Source: Candidatus Poribacteria bacterium (lineage in GTDB: Bacteria > Poribacteria > WGA-4E > WGA-3G). From it: a stretch of 61,498 nucleotides of DNA. Made by a program: the position numbers and the translations under genes. The notes under the pieces are model-generated. The model was not told the DNA's origin, did not search any database, and saw only the letters and a list, made by a program, of their open reading frames with translations. Positions 25,149 through 33,711 of the stretch are shown piece by piece; the stretch's first letter is position 1; every line of letters starts with the position of its first letter. Location: assembly GCA_003635195.1 (NCBI GenBank), contig PYIY01000083.1, forward strand, positions 1 through 61,498, given 5' to 3'.

Positions 25149-28100
25149 CTACCGATTCCCCTGTGTCTCCAATAGTTTCATAATTTGCTCCCAAATCTGC
25201 TTTTTCTGTGTTTCGCTTGCCGTTTCTATCTGCTCATATTGTTTGAACAATTCCGCCATCGTCAACGGTTTCTCACCGTTTGCTTCGCCGTTCACACCAT
25301 TCACGGGTACGCCCAAAAAGATCACATCCAACGCCTCATCAAATGTCTTCGCTGTGCCGAGTTCACTGGTCCCCGCCTTGACGATAACCATCTCTAACTT
25401 CGGGCGCCGGGGCTGATTTTCGTCAATCTCTGCTTTCTCACCCTTCTTCGCTTCCGGTTTCTTGGCTTGCAGATAGATCGCCTCCACATAGAACAACGCA
25501 TCCTCAACCGGAATAATCAGCAGATTCCCGCGAATCACATTACTCGTCTTCTCCCAACCGACCTGTTTCTGTCCGATCTCTTTGTCGATATCTTCCTCGA
25601 CCAGCGTTGGTCCCGCTACATCCGTATCCAAAGTATAGACGATAGACTCCCCATAGTTCGGGGCGTCACAACGGGTCACCATCCACGCTTTCAGCTGTTT
25701 CTCCTTTTCCGGTGGTGTAAACGGAACGATATTCACGAACTCAATTGTGTCTTCACCCGGCAACCGAATCATGGCGTAGTAGGGCATCATCTCTTGGTCC
25801 GGGTGCGTAGAATAGTAGGTCTCTTTCGGAATCGACCACGTATCAATACTGTTATAAAACAGTTCGGCTTCTTGGTGGTAATCGCCGTACAGAGTCGCTT
25901 GAATGCGCGTCAAGTAATCAGGATACCGCAGATGCGACCGCAACCCTTCCGGCATCTCCGATACCGACTTAAAAAGGTTCGGAAATGCCCGTTGGTACGT
26001 CTGCATCACCTCTTCATTTTCCTTGACTGCGTAGAAGTTCACTGCACCGGTGTAGGCATTCACAACCGCTACACCCGAATTCCGGATGTAGTTAAATTTA
26101 TCAAAATCTGGCTCGTCGTACTGCTCGCTCGTTGTCAACTGTGCCGTATCGTCATCATATATCTGCGAGTTCGGGTAATACCGGCTTGTCACATAGAAGT
26201 CAACGATCCAGTATAATTCCCCGTCATTAATCACGATGTAAGGGTCTGGGTCGTAGTTAAGGAACGGCGCGATATGTGAAACGCGGTCTTTGATGAGGCG
26301 GTTATTGCGGCGGGTACCGATCCTCCGACGGAACATGAGCCGACTCTCCGGTGTCACGCGATTTGAGAGAAGAATAGGGTAAAAATCCAACCGGAGTGCG
26401 AAGCAGAGGCGGCGGAACCAACCGCCAACCGGGATACCGCCGTCGCCTTCATACGTATGTTTCTGCCATTCAGGGATCTCTGTCCCAGTCGTATCCGCAG
26501 CATCTACATCGGCATTCGTATCCGCGTCAGGCTCAAGGTCAGGCGCAAGTTGGCTCGGTAACGTCTTTACAATCGCATAGTCGTAGGTCATCTCACCGTA
26601 GTAGATCTCCGGACGAGCAACATTCAGTTCATCATAAACGCTTGTCACCGGAGCATCCTTCACCCAGAAGTTTGGGTAGCCGTCTTCAACAAACTCGTTC
26701 ACCGGGGCAACACACACACCGAAGCCATAAATATATCGTGTCTTCAGCGGGTACCAGTCGGTAATTTTTTTGCCCGGATTGACCTCGCGCGCCGCAATCA
26801 GCACCTGTCGATATTCACCATCTACTGTGTACCTGTCAACATCGGTATACGGGTGAAAGTTGTAATGGCGTTTGATCTGTTTTTCTCGGAGTACTTCATG
26901 AAGTACACGGCGATCCCACAACTGGATATTTTTTTTAACTTCCGCATTGTCTTTTATCATTTCCAGGGTCGCCAGCCCTGTTTCCTGCTTCTTTAGTTGA
27001 ATCTTATCCAATTCAAAAGCGCGGCGCGTCTCTTCAATATGGCGTTGTAGGTACGCCGCCTCCTTCGGGTACGGATCCACCCGTAATCTCAGGACGTGAA
27101 CCCCGATCGGGTACGCGTGAATCAGCAGCACATAACCCAAACCCCAGACTCCAGCGGTCACATACCACAACAACCGCCGCCGCCAGAAAATATTAAACAC
27201 GATAACGATTGCAATGCCGATCAGCACCCCGCAATAAATTTTCGTTGCGCCTTCAAGGTGCGCGTCCATGTAAAACAGTCCGTGGACAGTCGTCAATTGT
27301 TTCGTCAGCGGGGACGTATACACCTTGCCCCACAAATTCACATAACTCCCCCATCCACTGACGAGCAGCAACAACAGCCACAGTGCCGTCCCGTGGAAGA
27401 TGATATGTCGTTTCACACGCGCCATCGTGTGTGCATCTCGACGGTAGTAGAAATTATACAATAGTCCAACAACGATGCACGTTACCCACAGCAATATCTG
27501 TACCCAGAGGCTCATCCATTTGTGCATCGGGTAACTGAACAGATAGAAATTCCGGTCTTTCCCGAAATGGAGACCCTCTTCCGCAGGCACCGCTGCTGTA
27601 CCTGTTTCACCATCCGGTGCTGCGACATCAGGCTCACCGGCGACTGCCGCAACAGCACTGTCGGGTTGATGCAGGAACCGGAGCGCGATGTCGTCGAGCA
27701 GGAGCATCGGTGTTGCCATCAGCAGTCCCAGCACGATGGTGATGCATATTACTGTTCGATGGAAAGAGAACGTCCGGGTATGCGTCCAGCGTCGGAATTC
27801 ACGTGATTCTGGACACAACATATTCGCAATCGCGGCGTTGATGTTCATAAACCCTGCCGCAACGATGAAGCAGAGCGCGAAGAATCCCCAACGGATTTTA
27901 TGGAATCCCCAGAACACGTCAGTGTAACCGAGGCTCTCGTGCCAGAGATGCTCTATATAGAGCCACGCCAACGGGTAAAAAGTGCTAATCCCGATGAGTC
28001 CACTCAGACTCCAGAGGAAGTATGCTTGCAATTTACTATGTCGATCCCGCCGGTAGTAGTCGCCGCGGCGGTACCGAAAGATACCCCAGATAAAGGTAAC

Positions 28101-28154
28101 ACTCACGAGGAGCGCGCTGAGCACTAATTGTGCGATTCCGAGATTTGCTGTCAT
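25149..28154 (-). CDS. UPF0182 family large membrane protein
   Basis: This 1001-aa protein has an AGGAGG site before ATG. The N-terminal ~370 residues contain seven or so hydrophobic segments, starting VLSALLVSVTFIWGIFRYRR, with LWIEHLWHESLGYTDVFW-like wording (here YIEHLWHESLGYTDVFW) that is diagnostic for UPF0182/COG1615. The large C-terminal half is extracytoplasmic and rich in Tyr, Pro and Asp, with WKNTYEG-like and PILLSNRVTPES blocks. The family is widespread in actinobacteria, cyanobacteria and clostridia, and its function is not established. A short acidic, Glu/Lys-rich tail closes the protein. Confidence 0.9.
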   Translation of the reverse strand: MTANLGIAQLVLSALLVSVTFIWGIFRYRRGDYYRRDRHSKLQAYFLWSLSGLIGISTFYPLAWLYIEHLWHESLGYTDVFWGFHKIRWGFFALCFIVAAGFMNINAAIANMLCPESREFRRWTHTRTFSFHRTVICITIVLGLLMATPMLLLDDIALRFLHQPDSAVAAVAGEPDVAAPDGETGTAAVPAEEGLHFGKDRNFYLFSYPMHKWMSLWVQILLWVTCIVVGLLYNFYYRRDAHTMARVKRHIIFHGTALWLLLLLVSGWGSYVNLWGKVYTSPLTKQLTTVHGLFYMDAHLEGATKIYCGVLIGIAIVIVFNIFWRRRLLWYVTAGVWGLGYVLLIHAYPIGVHVLRLRVDPYPKEAAYLQRHIEETRRAFELDKIQLKKQETGLATLEMIKDNAEVKKNIQLWDRRVLHEVLREKQIKRHYNFHPYTDVDRYTVDGEYRQVLIAAREVNPGKKITDWYPLKTRYIYGFGVCVAPVNEFVEDGYPNFWVKDAPVTSVYDELNVARPEIYYGEMTYDYAIVKTLPSQLAPDLEPDADTNADVDAADTTGTEIPEWQKHTYEGDGGIPVGGWFRRLCFALRLDFYPILLSNRVTPESRLMFRRRIGTRRNNRLIKDRVSHIAPFLNYDPDPYIVINDGELYWIVDFYVTSRYYPNSQIYDDDTAQLTTSEQYDEPDFDKFNYIRNSGVAVVNAYTGAVNFYAVKENEEVMQTYQRAFPNLFKSVSEMPEGLRSHLRYPDYLTRIQATLYGDYHQEAELFYNSIDTWSIPKETYYSTHPDQEMMPYYAMIRLPGEDTIEFVNIVPFTPPEKEKQLKAWMVTRCDAPNYGESIVYTLDTDVAGPTLVEEDIDKEIGQKQVGWEKTSNVIRGNLLIIPVEDALFYVEAIYLQAKKPEAKKGEKAEIDENQPRRPKLEMVIVKAGTSELGTAKTFDEALDVIFLGVPVNGVNGEANGEKPLTMAELFKQYEQIETASETQKKQIWEQIMKLLETQGNR

Positions 28155-28178
28155 GATGAAAGCCTCCTATATACATTA

Positions 28179-28208
28179 ATTATAGCACACCCGTATCCTA
28201 TTGCGCAA
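28179..28208 (-). promoter_or_regulatory. Promoter for the UPF0182 gene
   Basis: Minus strand: TTGCGC, 18 nt, TATAAT, about 25 nt upstream of ATG 28154. The -35 box is weak. Confidence 0.5.
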
Positions 28209-28253
28209 ATTAGTTGTCAGTTATAATTGTAAAATCTATCATCAAAAATTATA

Positions 28254-28282
28254 TTGACAAAAAACCGCATTTATTATACACT
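28254..28282 (+). promoter_or_regulatory. Tandem promoter P1
   Basis: TTGACA, 17 nt, TACACT. First of five same-strand promoters spaced about 100-140 bp apart. Confidence 0.6.
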
Positions 28283-28351
28283 TAAAGACTAAGGTTAGTT
28301 TGACCTACTGATGGCTGAAAATTGACCGCTGACAGCGATAAAAAAAAATAC

Positions 28352-28380
28352 TTGACATTTTTTGTAACTTTTTGTATACT
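28352..28380 (+). promoter_or_regulatory. Tandem promoter P2
   Basis: TTGACA, 17 nt, TATACT. A GTG codon lies at the expected transcription start (28385) and opens a short Lys-rich frame that runs to 28510. Confidence 0.75.
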
Positions 28381-28490
28381 AACGGTGTTAAATAAGTTAC
28401 CGGGCAGCACAGACGCATGTTTAGATGATAGGAAATCGGAGCCCAGAAAATACGACATTCCACTCCCAAAGAGTTTTTCAAAAAAAAAAT

Positions 28491-28519
28491 TTGACAAAAA
28501 ACGCAACTAACGGTATAAT
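28491..28519 (+). promoter_or_regulatory. Tandem promoter P3 (perfect consensus)
   Basis: TTGACA, 17 nt, TATAAT. An ATG at 28526 sits at the expected +1 and starts a 10-codon frame. Confidence 0.8.
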
Positions 28520-28614
28520 TAACTCATGTTTAAGCGTGTAAACCGCAAAATTACATAGATTTTGCCGATTTGCACACAAACTTCGCACCAAACATAATTT
28601 TTTTCAAGAAAGTC

Positions 28615-28643
28615 TTGACATCGTATCACTGATATGGTATAAT
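28615..28643 (+). promoter_or_regulatory. Tandem promoter P4 (perfect consensus)
   Basis: TTGACA, 17 nt, TATAAT. An ATG at 28651 sits at the expected +1 and starts a 40-codon frame. Confidence 0.8.
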
Positions 28644-28650
28644 ATAATAC

Positions 28651-28773
28651 ATGAGAGTAATTGACGCTCCTGAGGCACAAACCCTCTCGCAAGATATCGT
28701 ACAACAAGTGCTGTGGGGGCAATCTCCGAATCGCAACCGTACCGCAGAAAAAATAGTTGACACGTTTCCGTAA
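28651..28773 (+). CDS. Possible leaderless small protein (40 aa)
   Basis: The frame MRVIDAPEAQTLSQDIVQQV continues to a TAA at 28771-28773. The start codon coincides with the predicted +1 of promoter P4, so any translation would be leaderless. Composition is ordinary for a soluble peptide. I do not recognise it, and it may instead be a gene remnant; its 3' end overlaps promoter P5. Confidence 0.25.
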   Translation: MRVIDAPEAQTLSQDIVQQVLWGQSPNRNRTAEKIVDTFP

Positions 28774-28785
28774 CTATTTTACAAT
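28757..28785 (+). promoter_or_regulatory. Tandem promoter P5
   Basis: TTGACA, 17 nt, TACAAT. Last of the array; it reads into the leader of the frameshifted relic at 29116. Confidence 0.65.
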
Positions 28786-29115
28786 CTACAACGTTTATAG
28801 TTAAGTGGTTTGGTTATTTTTGTCAGAATCCATAACGCAAACATAACGCCCAAACCCAATTTTTCAAGCGAACTTTGAAAATCATCATACAAACCAATAG
28901 GTGTGGTTTCCAACTACACCGGGCTTTAAGAATTTCAAAGACACGCAAAAGGTTAGTTCAGAATAGATTTCATCCCTGAATCTTTTCTTGATGTTTCGAT
29001 TTTGATGGGAACCCCGAACAACGGTGTTTCTGCTGGTTAGAGTGGGAACAACCCCAACGGCGTTTCCAAGTGAAAAAATTAATTGTTTTTGTTTTTTAAG
29101 GAGGAGAATAAGTAA
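28786..29115 (+). other. Leader region between promoter array and secreted-protein relic
   Basis: No gene is seen. A GGTGTGGTT-TCC-AACTACACC hairpin lies at 28900-28920. Two tandem imperfect hairpins follow at about 29007-29069; each opens GGGAAC and closes GTTTC, with CCGAACAACGG or CCCAACGGC between. A T-rich run then leads to a strong AAGGAGGAG ribosome-binding site. This looks like a conserved 5' leader. Confidence 0.45.
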
Positions 29116-29275
29116 ATGCCATTGTCAAAATTGGCATTTTCCTTAGCAAGTTTAGTTGTTTTAATCGCGTTCGTCGTCGCAACCAGCATTTGCGCAGATT
29201 GATCGGGTCGCTGACCTTAGTTAGACCGGTGGTACTACTGATACAGGCGGTTCTAACTGCGCTTACTACTGCTAA
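29116..29275 (+). pseudogene. Frameshifted remnant of a secreted protein
   Basis: A strong AAGGAGGAG site precedes ATG 29116, which encodes MPLSKLAFSLASLVVLIAFV, a clear signal peptide, but a stop follows after 28 codons. Removing one base near 29188 restores a normal cleavage context (TSFAQ) and reads on as IDRVADLS, then a stop, then TGGTTDTGGSNCAYYC before TAA at 29273-29275. The Thr/Gly-rich wording fits the start of a surface protein. At least one frameshift and one extra stop make this a relic; the bulk of the gene is missing. Confidence 0.5.
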
Positions 29276-29339
29276 TAATATCCTTCCCGACGGTTATCTG
29301 ATCCTCACTATCTGATCCTCACAAAAGCCGCTGCTATAT

Positions 29340-29402
29340 TAGTTAACAGACTGTTTGTGGCGGATGCTTTTCTCGTAACTGCCACAAGAATATGACTGAA
29401 CA
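29340..29402. repeat. Spacer repeat core fragment
   Basis: GACTGTTTGTGGC at the left and ACTGCCACAAGA at the right form the shared GTGGC/GCCAC core without the TCAGTT arms. Confidence 0.55.
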
Positions 29403-29505
29403 CTGAGATAAGAAGCGCGTCTATTGTGATAAAACGCGTCGGATTTTGCGTGGTTTTTATCGTATAAATTCCGTAATCCCATCAATTCCAGTTCAGACAA
29501 TAACC

Positions 29506-29534
29506 TTGACTTCCCACCCAAAATCTGCTATAAT
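29506..29534 (+). promoter_or_regulatory. sigma70 promoter for the redoxin fusion gene
   Basis: TTGACT, 17 nt and TATAAT lie 71 nt upstream of ATG 29606. Confidence 0.75.
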
Positions 29535-29605
29535 ATATCATCAATCCGATAACCATAAAGTCGAAAAACGACGCAAACCTATTAACAACTGACTGGAGAT
29601 CTACG

Positions 29606-31438
29606 ATGAAACCGTATATAACGACGTTATTACTTATACTCACGCTGCCGTTCATCCTACACGCAGCACCTGACTACACCATCACGAATAAACACCGCGT
29701 CATCGAAGAGGTATCTCTAAACCAGAACCGCGTCCTGGTCGGCACGCAACTCGCGCGGCTCAACTTCACGACGCTCAAGGGTGACACACATACATTAGAC
29801 ACCCTCACTCAACAGGGATCCGCAGTCTTCATATTCCTCGCAACTGAATGTCCTGTTGCCCAACGCTACGCAATGCGCCTGAAACGGCTACACACCGAAT
29901 TCACAACAGAAAAGCATACCACTTTCATTGGAGTCTACGCCAACGAAAACGACACTGTTGCGGATGTTGAGGCTTACGTCGCTAAGGCAGCATACACGTT
30001 CCCGATCGTTAAAGATGCAGAGGGACGTCTTGCACACATACTCGGCGCAACGATGACCCCGCAAGCCGTTGTCATTGACACAACCGGTACGCTCCGCTAC
30101 CGCGGTCCCATCGACGATAACCGCTACGAGACCCGCGTCAAACACCACTACCTACACGATGCACTCCTCGCAACGCACACCGGTAACCCAGTCCCCATAG
30201 AAGAGACACCGGCGTTCGGCTGCACACTTCATCTCTCGGACTCAGCGTTCCCCGCGGAGGTCACCTATAGCCAACACATCGCACCGATACTCCAAAAGAA
30301 TTGCCAGACATGTCATCGCCACGGCGAAGTCGCACCCTTCACGCTCATTGACTACAGCGACGCGAAGGCGTGGGCAACCGAAATTGCTGAATACACACAA
30401 GCACGCCTCATGCCACCGTGGAAACCCGCACCCGGCTACGGACACTTCAAGAACGAACGCCTACTCACAGATACCGAAATCGAGATGATCGCACACTGGG
30501 TAGACGCAGGCACGCCTGCTGGCGATCTCAACGCCGTCCCACCCGCTCCCAAATTCTATAACGGTTGGGCACTCGGTGAACCCGATTGGGTCGCTGAGAT
30601 GCCTGTCGAATATGAGATCGGACCCGAAGGTGAAGACGAATATCGGCAATTCATCATACCCACCAACTTTGAGACCGATATGTACGTCCAAGCCGTTGAT
30701 GTACAACCCGGCAACCGGAAGACCGTCCACCATGTTATCCCTTACCTCGATGTCAATGGTGAGGCACGCAAACTTGACGCACAGGACCCGAAACCCGGCT
30801 ACGTCACCGAAGGCACTGGACCTGGATTTGATGCTGTCGGCTCACTCGGCGGTTGGGCACCCGGCCTTACACCGTCTGTTTTACCTGACGGGGTTGGGTT
30901 CCTTTTACCGAAAGATGCCGATATTGTTATGCAGGTACATTACTACCGCACCGGACACGTCGAATACGACCGCTCCCGTTTGGGGCTTTATTTTTCGAAG
31001 ACTCCAAACACTGCGAAGCTCCACATCGGCGACGCGACCAACTCCGAATTCGTCATCCCACCAGGTGAGGCATGGTATGAGGTATTAGCATCTCGGAAGG
31101 TCAAGCAGGATGTTTATCTCTTAGCGGCGATGCCGCACATGCATCTCCTTGGACGCGATATGCGGCTCACTGCAACCACCCCGGAAGGTGAAGCACATGA
31201 CATGATCTGGATCAAGGATTGGGATTTCAATTGGCAGGATATTTACCATTATCAGAAACCGCTATTTTTACCTGCGGGGACACATGTGAACCTCGTCGCA
31301 CATTTTGATAATTCGGCAGAGAACCCAGCCAATCCAAATGATCCACCTACCCCTGTCGGTTGGGGCGAAAAAACGACCGATGAGATGTGTATCGGATTCT
31401 TCTATTACGTCAAAGCCAGCGAGTTCTCACCGAAGTAG
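29606..31438 (+). CDS. Redoxin / c-type haem / Cu-monooxygenase-like fusion protein, secreted
   Basis: This 610-aa protein has a GGAG site and a Sec signal peptide (about 1-21, ending HAA). Residues 40-190 form a thioredoxin-like redoxin domain with a single active Cys82 in TECPVAQRY, so no CxxC pair. Residues 225-300 hold a c-type haem site, Cys233-x-x-Cys236-His237 (CQTCH). The C-terminal half (about 330-605) resembles the Cu(II) ascorbate-dependent monooxygenase fold, with HHVIPY, MQVHYY and MPHMHLLGRDM as candidate copper ligands. The product is probably a periplasmic redox enzyme. The substrate is unknown and the combination is recognised from other environmental bacteria only by general recall. 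Confidence 0.8.
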   Translation: MKPYITTLLLILTLPFILHAAPDYTITNKHRVIEEVSLNQNRVLVGTQLARLNFTTLKGDTHTLDTLTQQGSAVFIFLATECPVAQRYAMRLKRLHTEFTTEKHTTFIGVYANENDTVADVEAYVAKAAYTFPIVKDAEGRLAHILGATMTPQAVVIDTTGTLRYRGPIDDNRYETRVKHHYLHDALLATHTGNPVPIEETPAFGCTLHLSDSAFPAEVTYSQHIAPILQKNCQTCHRHGEVAPFTLIDYSDAKAWATEIAEYTQARLMPPWKPAPGYGHFKNERLLTDTEIEMIAHWVDAGTPAGDLNAVPPAPKFYNGWALGEPDWVAEMPVEYEIGPEGEDEYRQFIIPTNFETDMYVQAVDVQPGNRKTVHHVIPYLDVNGEARKLDAQDPKPGYVTEGTGPGFDAVGSLGGWAPGLTPSVLPDGVGFLLPKDADIVMQVHYYRTGHVEYDRSRLGLYFSKTPNTAKLHIGDATNSEFVIPPGEAWYEVLASRKVKQDVYLLAAMPHMHLLGRDMRLTATTPEGEAHDMIWIKDWDFNWQDIYHYQKPLFLPAGTHVNLVAHFDNSAENPANPNDPPTPVGWGEKTTDEMCIGFFYYVKASEFSPK

Positions 31439-31533
31439 TTGTCAGTTATCAGTTGGCCAGTTAAGGATGTCTTATCAAGTTCTTAACTGGTTACCGGTTA
31501 CTGGAAACGGGTAACTCCTACAACTGATAACTA
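31439..31533. repeat. Spacer repeat copy
   Basis: TTGTCAGTTATCAGTTGGCCA at the left and ACTGGTTACCGGTTACTGG with CAACTGATAACTA at the right. It lies between convergent genes. Confidence 0.55.
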
Positions 31534-31536
31534 CTC

Positions 31537-32751
31537 TCACAACAACGACGCAACTGTAACATCCGCCAAACACTCCCGCTGTGACTGCACAAGCATACCC
31601 AACACACGCGCACCCGCCTCAGACGATAGTCCCTCTACGAAATGTGCCGTCATCTCACCCTCAACCGCCGTAACAAGTTGATCCAACGTAATCTCTGAGA
31701 GCGCACGTGCTGGGAGATACCCATCCGTATCTCCTTGAATCTCATAGATTAACCCCGCCGCCTTGAACTGCCTAAAACTTGTATGCACGACCGTCTCCGA
31801 AACACCCGCACACATCGCCACTTGCTCCGTTGTACATGCACCCTCACCCTTCGCGAAACGATCCGCCACAATCAGGAACAGCGCAATAACGCCAGCACTG
31901 TTCAGATAACCATTGCTGCCATGTTGCAGCTTCCGGCGCGGGGCTAAGTGCTGAAACGCATGCGAGACCTCCGCACCAAGCAAAATGATCACCCAAGCCG
32001 CATACGTCCAGATTGCAAGGATGATTAGCATCGCCAATGCGCCATAGATGTTGCTATAGTTCTTTGACACCAGTTCAAAATAACGTCCAAACGCGAGCCG
32101 CGCAATTTGGAATAATGTTGCTGCCACAAGCGTTCCGAGCAATGCCGCGCGCCACTTCACAGCAGTATTCGGCATTGCAATGTACATTAAGAAAAAGAGG
32201 CAATAGATCAGTATCCACGGGAACACGTGTGCGAACACCCAGTTCTTCGCACTCGAAAAAAAGAGGAAAATAAGCAGCGGTCCCACCGTTAGCAACGTAT
32301 AGAAGACTGCGTACTTCTGAAATGCTTGCATGACCGGTAACCGCCGCCGCGCACCCCAGATGTCATTAATATGTTGCTCGACAGACATGAACAGCATCGT
32401 CGAGACGAGGAGGAACAGCAAAAACCCACCAACACCGAGACCGCCAAGATTTCTATTGGCAAAGGCGGAGATTCCTGATACAATCTCTTCAGCACCGTAG
32501 CGCGGCAGGAAATTATTCAGCGCGGCAATCAACGGTGAATTGCCGTCTTCAACTGCACCAAACGTTTTTAACAGAAACAGCGCGACAGCCGATAACGGCA
32601 CGAGACACAACAACGTATTAAACGCCAACGCTGATGCCTGTTGCAGACAGTTATGTTCCCTGAATTGATGCCAGACGTTCGCACTCAGACGCGCCGTTAA
32701 CGTCCCGAAATTGCCGAAGGGGTTCCTATATTTCTCGGAGAGGTTGTTCAT
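31537..32751 (-). CDS. YihY-family inner-membrane protein with C-terminal winged-helix-like domain
   Basis: This 404-aa protein has six membrane segments over about residues 30-280, with the YihY/virulence-factor-BrkB wording (QASALAFNTLLCLVPLSAVA near the start and YGALAMLIILAIWTYAAWVI near the end). These proteins were once mis-called RNase BN and their function is not settled. After the last membrane segment, about 120 residues form a soluble region that reads like a winged helix (VADRFAKGEGACTTEQVA, then VHTSFRQFKAAGLIYEI), an RrF2-like extension seen in some YihY members. A DNA-binding role is not shown. Confidence 0.85.
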   Translation of the reverse strand: MNNLSEKYRNPFGNFGTLTARLSANVWHQFREHNCLQQASALAFNTLLCLVPLSAVALFLLKTFGAVEDGNSPLIAALNNFLPRYGAEEIVSGISAFANRNLGGLGVGGFLLFLLVSTMLFMSVEQHINDIWGARRRLPVMQAFQKYAVFYTLLTVGPLLIFLFFSSAKNWVFAHVFPWILIYCLFFLMYIAMPNTAVKWRAALLGTLVAATLFQIARLAFGRYFELVSKNYSNIYGALAMLIILAIWTYAAWVIILLGAEVSHAFQHLAPRRKLQHGSNGYLNSAGVIALFLIVADRFAKGEGACTTEQVAMCAGVSETVVHTSFRQFKAAGLIYEIQGDTDGYLPARALSEITLDQLVTAVEGEMTAHFVEGLSSEAGARVLGMLVQSQRECLADVTVASLL

Positions 32752-32756
32752 AATAA

Positions 32757-32921
32757 TAGGACTCAGCTGTCAGTAACTTTGTTGTGGTTTTCAGACTTCT
32801 TGTGGCATCCACAAGAACGGGACTGAAAATTTCCGATTGCTGAAGCTTGACGACTCATACACTGATGACTATTCTTCTGAAGGCTGACAGCTGATGGCTG
32901 ACGGCTCATACACTGACAACT
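32757..32921. repeat. Spacer repeat copy with GTGGC/CCACAAG core
   Basis: GACTCAGCTGTCAG at the left, then TTGTTGTGG, CTTCTTGTGGCATCCACAAG (a perfect small hairpin), and AGGCTGACAGCTGATGGCTG at the right. It lies in a divergent spacer. Confidence 0.65.
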
Positions 32922-33632
32922 ATGCCTATGCCAGAATCGCAACTCGATCTAATTTCACGTATAAAACGCAAACTCAGACAAAATCTGTTCTTATCTTACC
33001 TCATCGGGTGTCCCTATCCCGCACCGCGCTGGAACCGATGTGTCAAACGGCTCCTCCACCAACTTGAGCCTGACGCGAAGGTCTTAGATCTCGGTGCCGG
33101 TAATAGACGACGCGCCCCGAATGTCATCAACCTCGAAATCGAAGCAACCCCGGAAATTGACATCATCGCAGACGGGCATCTTTTACCGTTCAAGGACAAC
33201 ACCTTTGATGCTGTGATTTCTGAAGCCGTACTGGAACATGTCCATTCCCCGGACACTGTTGTCGCGGAAGTCTATCGTGTCCTGAAGCCCGGCGGCTATA
33301 TCTGCGTCGCCGTACCGTTTCTACAAGGCTACCATGCCTCCCCGCACGATTACCAACGCTGGACAGCATCCGGTATTGTGCAACTTTGTATCGCCTTCAC
33401 CGAAATCGAGAGCGGCGCGTGTGCCGGGCCGACGACCGCACTCCACTGGATCTTCCGAGAATACGTTGGACTTATCTGTTCTTTTGGAAGCCTTCTCGTC
33501 GCAAAGGCGGTCTCACTGCTTGTCGGATGGTTAACCTTTCCGTTCTTACTTTTAGATGTTTTGTTATGCCGGCACAAGGATGCCCATATCTTAGCATCAG
33601 CCGTCTATTTTTTCGGAAAAAAACCGGACTGA
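32922..33632 (+). CDS. Class I SAM-dependent methyltransferase
   Basis: This 236-aa protein carries motif I VLDLGAGNRR, an acidic residue after beta-2 (NLEIEATPEID), motif II/III with DGHLLPFKDNTFDAVISEAV and motif post-I VLKPGGYICVAVP. The fold is Methyltransf_11-like. A hydrophobic helix lies near residues 190-215, so it may associate with the membrane. The start is uncertain: two ATG codons (32922 and 32928) lie next to each other without a clear ribosome-binding site. The substrate is unknown; similar enzymes act on quinones, lipids or sugars. Confidence 0.85.
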   Translation: MPMPESQLDLISRIKRKLRQNLFLSYLIGCPYPAPRWNRCVKRLLHQLEPDAKVLDLGAGNRRRAPNVINLEIEATPEIDIIADGHLLPFKDNTFDAVISEAVLEHVHSPDTVVAEVYRVLKPGGYICVAVPFLQGYHASPHDYQRWTASGIVQLCIAFTEIESGACAGPTTALHWIFREYVGLICSFGSLLVAKAVSLLVGWLTFPFLLLDVLLCRHKDAHILASAVYFFGKKPD

Positions 33633-33640
33633 CAACTCAT

Positions 33641-33671
33641 AAAAAAAAACGGCGAGGCTACAAACCCCGCC
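33641..33671 (-). terminator. Intrinsic terminator of the dsRBD-S21 operon
   Basis: On the minus strand GGCGGGG pairs with CCTCGCC around a seven-nt loop, followed by a long T-run. It lies in the convergent spacer and may stop both genes. Confidence 0.8.
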
Positions 33672-33711
33672 AGCGAAAAATAGGCTACCGATGAAAAGAT
33701 TGACAACACGA

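Noticed and set aside
25467..26216. Plus-strand open frame of 249 codons
   Set aside because: It is antisense to the UPF0182 gene, and its His/Arg-rich composition is typical of a shadow frame.
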